Origin: Acidobacteriaceae bacterium | GTDB taxonomy: Bacteria; Acidobacteriota; Terriglobia; Terriglobales; Acidobacteriaceae | DNA length: 64,000 nucleotides | Assembly (NCBI GenBank): GCA_003131585.1 | Contig: PKVW01000056.1 | Location: 72,717 to 136,716, forward strand | Direction of reading: 5' to 3' | Part shown: one piece after another, positions 44,098-53,627 of the stretch | Numbering within the stretch: the first letter of the stretch is position 1 | How the letters are laid out: each line of letters opens with the position of its first letter | Notes under the pieces: model-generated | What the model was told of the DNA's origin: nothing | Database searches by the model: none | The model's input: the letters and a program-made list of their open reading frames with translations, nothing else | Program-made: the position numbers and the translations under genes

Positions 44098-45210
44098 TTA
44101 TCCAACGTGTCTGTATAAAACCCGGCCAGCGAAGGAAAGAACGCCAGGCTGCATGCGGGCCAGCAAGTACTTTGCCATTCGGGCTTGCCAGTTCGCGGCA
44201 GACGACTCGAACATGTGGGTGACATTGTCTGAAAGGCCGTACCTCGAATAGATCAGGGTGGACTGCGTGGCGCCCCATCGCTTCTTGAAGGTGATGAGCC
44301 CCTGTTGACCCGCTTCGGTCCGCCCGAAATCAAAGAAATGCAGTCCGGAAGTCTTGGCCTCCTGGATAGCCCTCCAGAGCAGCAAGTGCATGCCGCCAAG
44401 ATTGTTGAATCGGGAGTCGCTGCCGCCGTACTTGTACACCAGAGTATCCCTGTGGCAAATGGTGAGCACCGCCGCCAATGGCCGATCGTCCTTAAACGCT
44501 ACCCGAATGTTGAGGGCGGATCCGAAGCCATCCATCAAATTCACAAACCACTTCCGGGGCTGCGGCGGCCGCCTGTGCCGTTTGCGCGTAATTGTATGAA
44601 GCTTGTAGAAGTAGTCCAGCAGTTCTTCCGTGCATCCCTGGCGATGGCGCAAACCTTCGCGGTCCGCCCGGCGAATTTTCCTCTGGATCGAATCCTTGTG
44701 AAAATTGCGGAACAGCGTATCGATCTCCGGTCCAAGGTCAAGTTGATGGAAAGTGTAGGGTACGGTCGCGTGCTGCAGGGAAGTGACGATTTCGCACCGT
44801 TGCAGAGGACGCATCTCTATGTATCGCCATCGTCCGCAGCGGGATTCCCGCTCCAGAGCCGCCGTGATGGCCGCCAGGTCCTCGGGCGTGTCCACTAAGG
44901 GGTCGCAGTGATCGGAGAATGGCAGCGAGACCAGGCGTCGCCCGGTCAGCCAGCTTTCCACCCGGCACAACACCATGCCGCTCTCCAGTTTCTGGCCAGC
45001 CGGAGACGTTGTATAGGCGATGGGCTTGTATCCATAGGTGCGGGAGAGCGCCCCTAGCCACGCCGAGGAGTGAAAGACGGAGGCTCGGGGATGTCTCTGC
45101 ACGAATTCATCCCAGCGACGATCCTTCAGTGGCTCGATGCAATGAGCCACCTTTGGCTCGCCGCTCGACGGGGGCGCCTCGGTCTCGTTGCGGCACTCAA
45201 GCAAAGACAT
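44098..45210 (-). CDS. FemAB-like peptidyl/aminoacyl transferase (GNAT_6)
   Basis: The protein is about 370 residues from the ATG at 45210; a TTG at 45243 would add 11 residues. It has a double GNAT fold, with HPRASVFHSSAWLGALSRTYGY in the first half and YKYGGSDSRFNNLGGMHLLLWRAIQEA followed by FDFGRTEAGQQGLITFKKRWGA in the second, the typical FemAB-family motif. FemAB-like proteins encoded in exosortase-linked EPS loci transfer an amino acid or acyl group; the usual donor is aminoacyl-tRNA, but no tRNA-binding arm is visible. Confidence 0.88.
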   Translation of the reverse strand: MSLLECRNETEAPPSSGEPKVAHCIEPLKDRRWDEFVQRHPRASVFHSSAWLGALSRTYGYKPIAYTTSPAGQKLESGMVLCRVESWLTGRRLVSLPFSDHCDPLVDTPEDLAAITAALERESRCGRWRYIEMRPLQRCEIVTSLQHATVPYTFHQLDLGPEIDTLFRNFHKDSIQRKIRRADREGLRHRQGCTEELLDYFYKLHTITRKRHRRPPQPRKWFVNLMDGFGSALNIRVAFKDDRPLAAVLTICHRDTLVYKYGGSDSRFNNLGGMHLLLWRAIQEAKTSGLHFFDFGRTEAGQQGLITFKKRWGATQSTLIYSRYGLSDNVTHMFESSAANWQARMAKYLLARMQPGVLSFAGRVLYRHVG

Positions 45211-45318
45211 AGCGGTCAAGAATATCCTATCCTCAACTACCAACCGCCCGTGGCACGACGACTACCTGACGTTGAACACAGCGTGGACGGGCCGACGGGG
45301 CTCGTGGGAGCGCTCAAG

Positions 45319-46527
45319 CTAAAAAGCGTCATCGCTGAACAAGGCTCTTGGCGTTTGCGCCAGGATTTGAAGGTCCAGCCATAAAGACCAGGTACGCACG
45401 TATTGCAGATCCAGACGCACCATGTCGTCAAAGCGTATCCGGCTGCGTCCTCTTATTTGCCACAGGCCGGTGATTCCGGGCTTGACCTCAAGCACGCGGC
45501 GGCGATGCCAAATGTCATATTCCTTGCATTCGTATGCGATCGGCGGTCTCGGGCCAACCAGGGACATATCCCCTCTCAGGACATTGATAAATTGCGGAAG
45601 TTCGTCCAAGCTGGTCCGGCGCAGGATCCATCCCATCCTTGTGATTCGCGGGTCGTTCGTCATCTTGTAAACGGACCGGCTTCCCCCCTCGGTCCGCCCA
45701 TCGTGATCGCCTTTGATAACGCGCTTCATGAATTCCTGATGGATCTGGCGGTCATTGTTCGCATACATCGACCGGAATTTAAGGAAAGTAAAAGTTTTGC
45801 CGAACTGGCCAAGGCGCTCCTGCTTGAAAAGAATCGGCCCCTTGGAACTTAGCTTGACGAGGACCGCGGCAATCAGAAAGATGGGAGATAACAAAACGAG
45901 CGCAATCGCACTGCCAACGATGTCCATCAGGCGCTTCGTCATGCGGCTGAATTTCTGAGCTTCGTTGCGATTTACAAAGTCGGGATAGAGGGTCGGATTG
46001 CCGTGTGCGCTTTCCTGATCCCAGTCCTCCGGGAAAACGTGCATCGAAATGCTGATCTGGCTGAATTTCTCCAGGCTCAAATTGTTGCGCAGCGTTTCGC
46101 TAACCCGGCTCATCATGGTGCCCAGAATCGATTCCCGATCGTCGGCGCTGATGTCCGTAAACATGACGCCCACGATCGATTGGTTTTTGTACCAACCCGT
46201 CACATCGGTCTCGCGGGTGGACAACGACAAGGCCGACAGGATTTTTCCCAGCACGCGTCCGCTTCGATCCGAAGGCAGGCAGTTGCCCGCGTCGAGGAGC
46301 ATGAGCAGGAACGGTTTTCCCGAGCGTTCGGTCCGCTTTCTCTCCAGCGCGATCATGCGATGAAAGGGCTTTTCCCCCAGCACGCCGTAGGTTTGGCCCG
46401 GGACGGGCAGACCTCGCGGCGCGAACACGGATGCATTGGGTGGACTCAACTTCACAACTTGTCTCCCTGGCTCCGCTCCAATTTGTTTGGAAGCGGAAAC
46501 GAACGAGTTACCGAGTAGTTTGGACAT
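45319..46527 (-). CDS. Initiating sugar transferase fused to a GGDEF-like N-terminal domain
   Basis: A 402-residue protein. Residues about 200-400 are a polyprenyl-phosphate sugar transferase (WcaJ/ExoY type): [20 protein letters not shown] membrane helix, [45 protein letters not shown] and VGPRPP. It starts the repeat unit on undecaprenyl phosphate. Residues about 50-175 form a domain that also exists alone at 49446-49976: [19 protein letters not shown] and [22 protein letters not shown]. It looks like a diguanylate-cyclase fold without the GGDEF signature, replacing the usual transmembrane half of such enzymes. Confidence 0.9.
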   Translation of the reverse strand: MSKLLGNSFVSASKQIGAEPGRQVVKLSPPNASVFAPRGLPVPGQTYGVLGEKPFHRMIALERKRTERSGKPFLLMLLDAGNCLPSDRSGRVLGKILSALSLSTRETDVTGWYKNQSIVGVMFTDISADDRESILGTMMSRVSETLRNNLSLEKFSQISISMHVFPEDWDQESAHGNPTLYPDFVNRNEAQKFSRMTKRLMDIVGSAIALVLLSPIFLIAAVLVKLSSKGPILFKQERLGQFGKTFTFLKFRSMYANNDRQIHQEFMKRVIKGDHDGRTEGGSRSVYKMTNDPRITRMGWILRRTSLDELPQFINVLRGDMSLVGPRPPIAYECKEYDIWHRRRVLEVKPGITGLWQIRGRSRIRFDDMVRLDLQYVRTWSLWLDLQILAQTPRALFSDDAF

Positions 46528-46600
46528 TTGAATATGTGAAGCCCAGGCAGAGGGACTGGTTTACGCACTCTCTGTTTGGGCGGTTAGGGTCTGCGATCGT

Positions 46601-48229
46601 CTACTGTTCCCGGTCGGGATGGTGGTTGGTCTGTACGTTGACCTGCAGGGGCTCGCAGAGCCGATAGTAGTTTTCATCTTCGGCCAGGGTTCGGTTCAAA
46701 GGATTCCCCAGCCGGAATTCCCGATGGATACTGGCGAGCGCCGCTTGTGTGTCTTTCTTCGCCACCACGAAGGAGATGGTGCACTCCGATGAGCCTTGCG
46801 CGATCGCGATGAGATCCACCTCATCCCGGCCCAGCGCTCCGAAAGTACGGCCGACCGTGCCGGGAACAGACCTCATGTTCTGACCGACTACCGTAACCAT
46901 GGCAACGGTTGCATCGAGAGTGATGTGTTCCATGGGTTCGTGCGCCAGATCATGAGCAAACTCATGGCGCAGCGCCTCCACCGTGCACTTGGCGAGCGCG
47001 GATGGAACGACCAGGCACAGGTCGTTTTGCGAGGATGCTTGCGAGATCAGCAGCACATCGGCTCGAACGGCCGCCATTGTCCGGAAGGTGCGGCCCAGTA
47101 CATCCTGCACCCCGGCAAAGCCCGGGCCGCCGACGGTGATCAATACCGCGTCGCCGATGGCGGTGAGCGCCTTCACTCCTGCGCCGCTCGGTGAGCCCGC
47201 GGGCGTAATCTTCGTTCCCAGACGTTCTGGCGCGAACGTGTTGCGCACCCAGAGAGGAATGCCGCACGGCATTATGGCCCGGAGAGTCTTCGGATGCAGC
47301 ACTTTAGCGCCGAAGTATGCCAGTTCGGCCGCCTCGCGGTACGAGACTTCTGGGATGGTGCACGCGCCCGGCACCAGGCGCGGGTCGGCCGTCTGCAAGC
47401 CGTCCACGTCCGTCCATAGGATTACTTCGTCCGCATCGAGGACCGCGCCCAGAATCGTCGCGGAATAGTCCGAGCCGCCGCGGCCGAGCGTGGTGAGCAC
47501 TCCGTCTGGCGCGGCGCCGATGAAACCGGTCACCACGGGAACGATGCCCTGCTGCAAGAGGGGAAGCAGGCGCGCTTCGCAGCGTTCTCGCGTTAACTCC
47601 ATGTTTGGGTCAGCGGCGCCATGGCACGCGTCCGTGACCACCAGCTCCGTGGCCTCGATGGCTGCGCTGGCCACGCCGCGCTCGGCCAGCGCAGCCGCAA
47701 CGAGAGGAGTAGAGAGGCGCTCACCAAGACTCGAAAGCGCATCACGGGTTCGCGGTGTCAACTCGCGCAGCAGGATCGTGCCCTGGCACAGGCGGTCGCC
47801 TTCTTGAAACAACTCCGTCATCTTGCGGCCGAGGCGGCTCCGTTCCGCAGTCGAATGGATCAATGCGTTGGCGGCTGCGTCGTGCTGCTGGTGCAGCTCG
47901 CCGAAAATCGCAGCGACCGATTTGTAGTCTCCTGACTCCGATTGGCTGGCGGCCGCGACCAAACGGTTGGTCACGCCGCTCATGGCGGAGACGACCACCA
48001 CCACGTCACTCTCCCGCGAGGCGGTTCGTATGATCTCAACCACCCGCCCAATGCAGGACGCGTCGCCCACCGACGTCCCGCCAAATTTCATCACTCGAAG
48101 TGGCTTCTTCCCCGCGCTGCGAAAGCGGTCTGGGACGCTGCGATGCCGCCGGAGGCGCTCGGGAAAAAGCTCCGAGGCCGGGCCAGGTAATTCGGCGCCT
48201 GCGGCGTGATCCTTGCGTCGAGTTGTCAT
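46601..48229 (-). CDS. lysC: Aspartate kinase with two ACT domains
   Basis: The protein is about 542 residues from ATG 48229, which overlaps the ATP-grasp gene's TGA as ATGA. An N-terminal tail of about 45 residues precedes the kinase domain, which starts VMKFGGTSVGDASCIGR and contains GRGGSDYSATILG and ILWTDVDGLQTADPR. Two ACT modules follow (about 370-520, ALTAIGDAVLITVGGPGF and MVTVVGQNMRSVPGTVGR). It phosphorylates aspartate, the entry to Lys/Thr/Met and homoserine. It lies inside an EPS operon, coupled to an ATP-grasp gene. No fused homoserine dehydrogenase is present. Confidence 0.93.
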   Translation of the reverse strand: MTTRRKDHAAGAELPGPASELFPERLRRHRSVPDRFRSAGKKPLRVMKFGGTSVGDASCIGRVVEIIRTASRESDVVVVVSAMSGVTNRLVAAASQSESGDYKSVAAIFGELHQQHDAAANALIHSTAERSRLGRKMTELFQEGDRLCQGTILLRELTPRTRDALSSLGERLSTPLVAAALAERGVASAAIEATELVVTDACHGAADPNMELTRERCEARLLPLLQQGIVPVVTGFIGAAPDGVLTTLGRGGSDYSATILGAVLDADEVILWTDVDGLQTADPRLVPGACTIPEVSYREAAELAYFGAKVLHPKTLRAIMPCGIPLWVRNTFAPERLGTKITPAGSPSGAGVKALTAIGDAVLITVGGPGFAGVQDVLGRTFRTMAAVRADVLLISQASSQNDLCLVVPSALAKCTVEALRHEFAHDLAHEPMEHITLDATVAMVTVVGQNMRSVPGTVGRTFGALGRDEVDLIAIAQGSSECTISFVVAKKDTQAALASIHREFRLGNPLNRTLAEDENYYRLCEPLQVNVQTNHHPDREQ

Positions 48230-49449
48230 AGGCGTGGGAGGCGCACCGCCGAAAGAGTCCGGACCGGAGTTTGGGAAAAATCCAAAGCGCCCGGCTTCCG
48301 CAGCCTGCGCACGCAGGCCCGCAACAGCTCGGGTTCTTCCCAAGGAACATCGTGGTAGCCCGACTGCAGAAATGCGCTCTCCGGATCCCTCATCCACTCC
48401 TGCGGGAACAGCGCGATCGTGTCGTTTTCCGTGACCTTCGGAGCCGCTCGCACAGCCTCGCCGGAGAGGGCCGCGTACAAGGCAGCGGGAAGATCCCGCC
48501 CGGGACCGAGCGTCAGGTGCCCCACTTGAGTCGCGCGGGGATTAATTTCGATGAGATACGCATTTCCCGTGTGGGTCTCCAGCATGAAATCAAACCCGTG
48601 CAGACCGGAAAGATTAAGCCGCCGGACCATCCCTTCGGCGGCGGCTGACATTTCGGCATTCGCTATCAAGCGCACGACGCTGGAGGGCCCGGCCGAATCC
48701 CGCTTATGGAGCACTTCGAAATGGAGGCTGGCCAGGACGGTTCCTTGCCAGCACGCGACGGCGCTGGTGGCTTCGCGGCCGGCCACAAATTCCTGGGCAT
48801 TCACGATGGATCGGCGACGAAGCAGCGAAGGCCAAACCAGCGTCTTGTCCTGGTCCACCAGTGCCCGCTTTACGGCCCGCGGGAAGAGTGGAGGAGCCTG
48901 CAGCGCCCGCAAGGCGCGTTCCGCCTCTTCGAGCCTGTGGACGATTCTTACGCCGTCTCCGCCCGACGTGCCGTTCGCCTTCAGCACCGTCGGAAACCCC
49001 ATCCGGCCCACCCACTTCTTGAGGGCAAGGGCGTTCGCAATCACCTCGGTCTTCGGAGCGCGGATGCCCTCTTCTTGGGCCAGTTCCATAAACCTGGTTC
49101 TCGCATACACTACCGGAAAACTTTCCGGCATTCCGAGGGAACGTTCGATTAGCGTCGCCGTTTTCCTGCCGCGTCCTTCTTGCCCATGCAGGCGGTGTAG
49201 GTGGAGGGTCGCGAGGTCGTCGCCGGGTACGATCAAATCCGGACGGGTCTCGGCGATCGCGCGCGCGAAAGACATTAAGGGTGTTAGTCCGCGGTAAGCA
49301 TAGGTTTGGCGAATGTCGCTGACCTTGCCGAGCGGATGGCGGGCGGGGCACACAGCATCCACGATGCACCCGGCATGCGCCAGAGCCATCGCCAGCCGGG
49401 CGGTCGGGAGCCAGCGGGACGTCGTGGCAATCAAGACGGTGGGCTTCAC
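48226..49449 (-). CDS. ATP-grasp ligase (carboxylate-amine type), substrate unknown
   Basis: A 407-residue protein starting at GTG with MKPTVLIATTSRWLPTARLA, the pre-ATP-grasp fold, and an ATP-grasp core (about 120-330): PTVLKANGTSGGDGVRIV for nucleotide binding, GFDFMLETHTGNAYLIEINPRATQVG for the metal-binding end. It is similar in style to D-Ala-D-Ala/carbamoyl-phosphate-like ligases. It is coupled on both sides: its GTG overlaps the GGDEF-like gene stop, and its TGA overlaps the aspartokinase start. It may join aspartate or a derivative to another acid or amine (inference). Confidence 0.85.
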   Translation of the reverse strand: MKPTVLIATTSRWLPTARLAMALAHAGCIVDAVCPARHPLGKVSDIRQTYAYRGLTPLMSFARAIAETRPDLIVPGDDLATLHLHRLHGQEGRGRKTATLIERSLGMPESFPVVYARTRFMELAQEEGIRAPKTEVIANALALKKWVGRMGFPTVLKANGTSGGDGVRIVHRLEEAERALRALQAPPLFPRAVKRALVDQDKTLVWPSLLRRRSIVNAQEFVAGREATSAVACWQGTVLASLHFEVLHKRDSAGPSSVVRLIANAEMSAAAEGMVRRLNLSGLHGFDFMLETHTGNAYLIEINPRATQVGHLTLGPGRDLPAALYAALSGEAVRAAPKVTENDTIALFPQEWMRDPESAFLQSGYHDVPWEEPELLRACVRRLRKPGALDFSQTPVRTLSAVRLPRL

Positions 49450-49976
49450 CTTTGGACCAGCCTCCCTGCCTCGTCACGGGTTGCGGGATCGGGATACAAA
49501 GGTGCATCGCCACGCATCGCAGGAATTCGCTCGTCGCGTTCTTCCGGAAAGAGATGGAAAGAAATACTTACCAGATTGAATTGCCGTGAACTCAGACGGC
49601 TTCGCAGAGCTTCGCTCACGCGGTTCATGACTGTGGTCACAATCGAACTTCCATCCTCGATCGTGATTTCCGTGAACATCACGCCTAGCACGGAATCGTC
49701 CTTGTACCAACCCGTCACATCGGTCTCTCGGGTGGTCGGGGCCAGCGCAGACAATATCTTCGCGAGCGCCGCGCCATTCCTCTCCGAAGGGAATTGGGCG
49801 TCCATTTCGATCAGCATCAGCAGAGAAGGCTTCCCGGAGCGTTCGGCTCTCTTTCTCTCGTGCCAGATCACCCGGAGAAAGGCTTCCTCGCGCAAAGTGC
49901 CGCGGTCCGCAGCCGGCACCGGTCCCGCCGGACGTGGACTCGAGTGCGAATCCTTATTGGAGCGACGTACGTTCAT
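49446..49976 (-). CDS. Stand-alone GGDEF-like (degenerate cyclase-fold) protein
   Basis: The protein is 176 residues from MNVRRSNKDS, supported by a GGAGGGA site 8 nt upstream; a longer frame to 50030 lacks it. The core HERKRAERSGKPSLLMLIEM and [22 protein letters not shown] matches residues 50-175 of the sugar transferase at 45319, and neither copy has the GGDEF active-site loop. The C-terminus contains a Leu/Phe-rich SISFHLFPEERDERIP segment like the linker before that transferase domain. It may bind, or antagonise binding of, a nucleotide or the transferase (inference). Confidence 0.78.
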   Translation of the reverse strand: MNVRRSNKDSHSSPRPAGPVPAADRGTLREEAFLRVIWHERKRAERSGKPSLLMLIEMDAQFPSERNGAALAKILSALAPTTRETDVTGWYKDDSVLGVMFTEITIEDGSSIVTTVMNRVSEALRSRLSSRQFNLVSISFHLFPEERDERIPAMRGDAPLYPDPATRDEAGRLVQR

Positions 49977-50092
49977 GATTCCCTCCGCCTGTTCCGCTTC
50001 TTTGGGGAGCGGATACAAGTGAATCAGCAAGCTGCTTTGTGTTGGGGGGATATGCAGAACCAGACAGTGTTAACCGCTTCGCTTACGATCGC

Positions 50093-51007
50093 CTACTTCT
50101 TCGAGCGGGCAGACTCGGGGGATGACGCTGCCGGACCGTATCGTTGATAGTAGTCGCTGTGCGCCGCATCGGCGGAACCGTTCACCAATGCGCCCAGGAG
50201 CTTCGCGGGCTCGAGCGCTTCCAGCCCGCGCTGTAGTTGCCGCTTTTCGGTGACGCTTTTTCGCGTAACCAATAGAACTCCATCCGCCAGCCGGGCCCAG
50301 ATGCTGGTGTCGGCCAGCGGCAGCACCGGCGGAGAATCGATGATGATCCAGTCGAACCACGAGGTCAACTGCTCCATCAAGGGTGAAAGTTTTCCGGACT
50401 GCATCAACTCCAGCGGGTTTTCGGGCGCATTCCCCGCCGGCAAGACCCAAAGCCCTAGAGCATCGAGCCGGTAAACGTTCATGCCTTCGGTTTCGCCACG
50501 GAGGCATTCGCTTAAACCCGGAACTTTGCCCAACCCAAATTTCTGCGCCACCGTCGGCCTCCGCAGATCGCCTTCCAGCAGCAGCGTTTTATGCTGTTTC
50601 CTTCTGGCCAGGGTACAAGCCAGGTTGGCCGCGACCGTGCTCTTTCCTTCCTGGGGAATCGTGCTCGTAATCAGGACCTTCTTCAGCGGCCGGGTTTGCC
50701 CAAGTTGCCTCAAGCGAACCGCCAGGAACCGGAACTTCTCGGCCCCGAGGCTTCCCTCTTCCCCGATGGACACTAACCGGCTGTTCGGCAGGATGGAAAC
50801 CGGCAGCGACCGAAACTGTTCCAGGGAATTCGACGCGTCGGGGGTGGCGGCATTCGCGCTACTCGGCGCGCTCCCCGCTCGCCTCTTGCGCTCCGCGGCC
50901 TGGAGCAGTTCTGTCGCGACAGAGAACGTGGATGGTTCCGCGAGGGACGATTCCTCCCCCAGGCGTTCCGCTTCCGATCTTTGCAATGCATCAAATATAT
51001 GGCTCAT
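50093..51007 (-). CDS. CpsD/CapB-like tyrosine kinase (BY-kinase) of the EPS system
   Basis: A 304-residue cytoplasmic kinase. MSHIFDALQRSEAERLG is the standard opening in exosortase-linked EPS kinases. Walker A is IPQEGKST with K122; Walker A' is LLLEGDLRRP, where the usual first Asp is Glu; Walker B is DWIIIDSPPVLP. The C-terminus carries DYYQRYG, a short tyrosine cluster for autophosphorylation. It regulates polymer length together with the separate chain-length protein (52003). Coupled by ATGA overlap to the ExeA-like ATPase gene. Confidence 0.92.
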   Translation of the reverse strand: MSHIFDALQRSEAERLGEESSLAEPSTFSVATELLQAAERKRRAGSAPSSANAATPDASNSLEQFRSLPVSILPNSRLVSIGEEGSLGAEKFRFLAVRLRQLGQTRPLKKVLITSTIPQEGKSTVAANLACTLARRKQHKTLLLEGDLRRPTVAQKFGLGKVPGLSECLRGETEGMNVYRLDALGLWVLPAGNAPENPLELMQSGKLSPLMEQLTSWFDWIIIDSPPVLPLADTSIWARLADGVLLVTRKSVTEKRQLQRGLEALEPAKLLGALVNGSADAAHSDYYQRYGPAASSPESARSKK

Positions 51008-51990
51008 TGTTCGGTCACCCGGGGTTCAGTCACTCGGACGGGCACACGCGCTGCCAGTTCCTCTTCCCGCGCTTGCTCGCCCTGCAGGTGGGCATATAGT
51101 TCGAGCAGTGTCTTGGCTGCTTTCCGCACGTCGAGTTCTTCGGTTTTTTTCTTTGTTTCCACCGGGGGCGTGTGGATTCCGAGGCGGAAGTCGGTCGCGA
51201 TCGCGTCGATAATGTCTGGAGTCACTCCGCTTGCCTGCCGGGCATAGGCCGCAATCAATGCGTTCTCGCAGATGGTATTGATCAGCCGGGGGATCCCCCG
51301 GGAATGCCGGTGGACCGCGGCGACGGTCTCCGGCGGAAACAGCCCAGAGGCGTCGGGACTCCCCGCGAGCTGGAGCCTGCGCTCGATATAGCCCTGGGTT
51401 TCGTTCAGATCCAGCGACGCCAGCCGGGAGCGCAGGGCAATTCTCTGTTTCAGTTGCCGCAAATCGACGGAGTCCAGTTTCTCGTCCAGTTCGGGCTGCC
51501 CGACCAGAAGGATCTGCAGCAACTTCTCGTCCGCAGTCTCCAGGTTCGTCAAGAGGCGGATCTCTTCAAGAATGTCGGTCGACAGAAGATGCGCTTCGTC
51601 GACCACCAGCACCGTCGTCAATTTTTTCTCGCCGCGCGAGACCACGTAACCCGCCAGCTGAAGCAGAAGCTCGCTCTTGTTCTTGCCCGAGGCCGGCAAT
51701 CCTAGATCGCCGGCAATGTACTGCAGGAACTCAAAGGGGGACAGCCGTCCGTTAAATACGTACGCGTACTTGACGTCGGCGCTCTGCCTCAGAGATTGCA
51801 GCAGGCACCGCAGCAGAAGGGTTTTGCCCGTTCCCACCTCTCCGGTTAAGACCACGAACCCTTTGTGCCGCCGGACACCGTAGTAAAGAGCGGCCAAAGC
51901 TTCGTTGTGCCTCCGGGTCGGAAACAGGAACGAAGGGTCTGGAGTAATCTCAAACGGATTACGCTTCAAGGTGTAAAAGGCTTTGTACAT
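51004..51990 (-). CDS. ExeA-like AAA ATPase of the exosortase/EPS system
   Basis: A 328-residue protein. MYKAFYTLKRNPFEITPDPSFLFPT opens the family; Walker A is LTGEVGTGKTLLLRCLL and Walker B is VLVVDEAHLLS; GIPRLINTICENALIAAYA is sensor 2. In EPS loci this ATPase is a constant neighbour of the kinase; its role is thought to be assembly of the secretion channel through energy coupling. It lies 12 bp from the chain-length gene. Confidence 0.92.
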   Translation of the reverse strand: MYKAFYTLKRNPFEITPDPSFLFPTRRHNEALAALYYGVRRHKGFVVLTGEVGTGKTLLLRCLLQSLRQSADVKYAYVFNGRLSPFEFLQYIAGDLGLPASGKNKSELLLQLAGYVVSRGEKKLTTVLVVDEAHLLSTDILEEIRLLTNLETADEKLLQILLVGQPELDEKLDSVDLRQLKQRIALRSRLASLDLNETQGYIERRLQLAGSPDASGLFPPETVAAVHRHSRGIPRLINTICENALIAAYARQASGVTPDIIDAIATDFRLGIHTPPVETKKKTEELDVRKAAKTLLELYAHLQGEQAREEELAARVPVRVTEPRVTEQ

Positions 51991-52002
51991 GGGTGAATGT
52001 CG

Positions 52003-53616
52003 CTAGCCGCGCAAGTAACTGAGGGCCGACCCCAGCAAAATCGTTACCGATACGAGAACTGCCGTTGCCCAGCCGATCCACAGCCGCCGGCGCTCACTTT
52101 GCTCGTCTGCCGCAGCCGCCAGGGCCGGGATTTCCGAGATCACCGCAACCGGCAGGAGCTTCTGCAGTTCTTTCTCGTCATAAATCCGGTCATCCATCAT
52201 TTCGAAGGCTCCAGCCACGATGATGCCCAGCGCCAATCCGATGCCCAGCCCAATCACACAGAACTTCAGCCGATTGGGGAAGTCGGGTTTCACGGGCAGG
52301 CTGGGAGGATCGATAATGCGAAAGCGCTCACCCTGCTGGAGCAGTTCCATGCTGGTGGCCATGGCCGACTCATTCTTCTTCTTCAAGAGCTCGTCGTAAT
52401 TCGCTTTGGATTGATCGTAGCCCCGGGTCAGGTCGGAGAGCTGTTGCTCCCGCACCGGCTCCTGATTCAGCCGTGCCTGGTAGTCAGTGACCTTTGTCTT
52501 CAGTTCCACGATCCCGTGCTCGCGATTGGCAATCTCGACCCGGTTCGCCTGGAGTTGCCCCTGCAACTGCACCATCGGGGCCGACGCGTCCCGTGACTCA
52601 GCTGGATCTGAGGCTGGCGCCGTTGCGTTAGAGTCGCCCTGGCCGCCAGAAGCTTTCGTTTTCTTATCGGCGACGAGCTGGCTTCTCATCTTTTCGGTCT
52701 TGGCGATTTGCTCCTTAACCTTGCGCACGTCAGGATGGCGGTCGGTGTAATGCGAGCTCAAATCCGCTAGTTGCGCCCGCAGTTTATCCAGCTCCTCGTC
52801 GAGCGCATTCAAACCCACAGACGCCCCGCTCTCGCTTTTCGGCGAGCCTTGCAGCGAGCGGTATTGATTGACCAGCGTCTCCAGGTAGACGCGCTGCTGT
52901 TTGGCTGTATTGAGCGCGTCTTCTTCGGTTTGCAACTGGGACTGCAAGCCGGCCAGAATCTGCAGATTACTCCCCACTTGGGTGGGCAGCTCCCCGATGT
53001 GTTGCCCCTTGAACTCGCGAATCTTCCCTTCCTGGTCAGACAAGGTCTTGCGTGCGGTTTCCAACTGGCCCTGGAGAAACTTCGTGGTGTCTTCCGACTG
53101 CTGCTGGCGCACCTCCAGATTCTCGCTGATGAAGAGGTTGGTGAGTTCGCTGGTCACCTGTTGGGCAACATGAGGATCGTGGGAGGAGTAGTAAACGTTA
53201 AAGGCGCTGACCCGGTTTTCGGGATCGCGCACCAATTCGATTTCGATCTCTTTGCGCATCCGCTCCACCTTCTCGTCGGATGTTAGATGGCCGTTCGAAT
53301 CCGCGTACAGGTTTAGCTGATCGATAATGTGCAGCAAGCGGGTACGGCTGAGAATCTGCTGGGTAATGCTCCGCAACCGGTCTTGCAGATCGTCGTTCAC
53401 GTTGGGCGTGACATAGTCCTTCGGCATGGTGGGCTGTTCCACCAGAATCAGTGTGCCCGAGCGATAGCGTGAGGGGAGAACCCAGCTGGCCCCCCATACT
53501 ACAAGCCACCCGAGAAGCAGCGGGATCAGGAACTGCATGTGACGGCGGCGGGCCATCCCGAGGTAATGCGGGAGATCGAACCGGTCCGAGTTTTTTTCTT
53601 CGAGATCTTCAGCCAT
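52003..53616 (-). CDS. Polysaccharide chain-length determinant (Wzz/GumC-like, no kinase)
   Basis: A 537-residue inner-membrane protein with one helix near the N-terminus (about 28-48, MQFLIPLLLGWLVVWGASW), a long periplasmic coiled-coil (about 130-470, with LQTEEDALNTAKQQRVYLETL), the IDPPSLPVKPDFPNRLKF proline-rich segment and a second helix (about 470-490, FCVIGLGIGLALGIIVAGAF), plus an extra C-terminal helix. It controls polymer length together with the separate BY-kinase. The upstream gap of 72 bp holds a 14-bp tandem repeat. Confidence 0.92.
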   Translation of the reverse strand: MAEDLEEKNSDRFDLPHYLGMARRRHMQFLIPLLLGWLVVWGASWVLPSRYRSGTLILVEQPTMPKDYVTPNVNDDLQDRLRSITQQILSRTRLLHIIDQLNLYADSNGHLTSDEKVERMRKEIEIELVRDPENRVSAFNVYYSSHDPHVAQQVTSELTNLFISENLEVRQQQSEDTTKFLQGQLETARKTLSDQEGKIREFKGQHIGELPTQVGSNLQILAGLQSQLQTEEDALNTAKQQRVYLETLVNQYRSLQGSPKSESGASVGLNALDEELDKLRAQLADLSSHYTDRHPDVRKVKEQIAKTEKMRSQLVADKKTKASGGQGDSNATAPASDPAESRDASAPMVQLQGQLQANRVEIANREHGIVELKTKVTDYQARLNQEPVREQQLSDLTRGYDQSKANYDELLKKKNESAMATSMELLQQGERFRIIDPPSLPVKPDFPNRLKFCVIGLGIGLALGIIVAGAFEMMDDRIYDEKELQKLLPVAVISEIPALAAAADEQSERRRLWIGWATAVLVSVTILLGSALSYLRG

Positions 53617-53627
53617 AATTATTTTCC

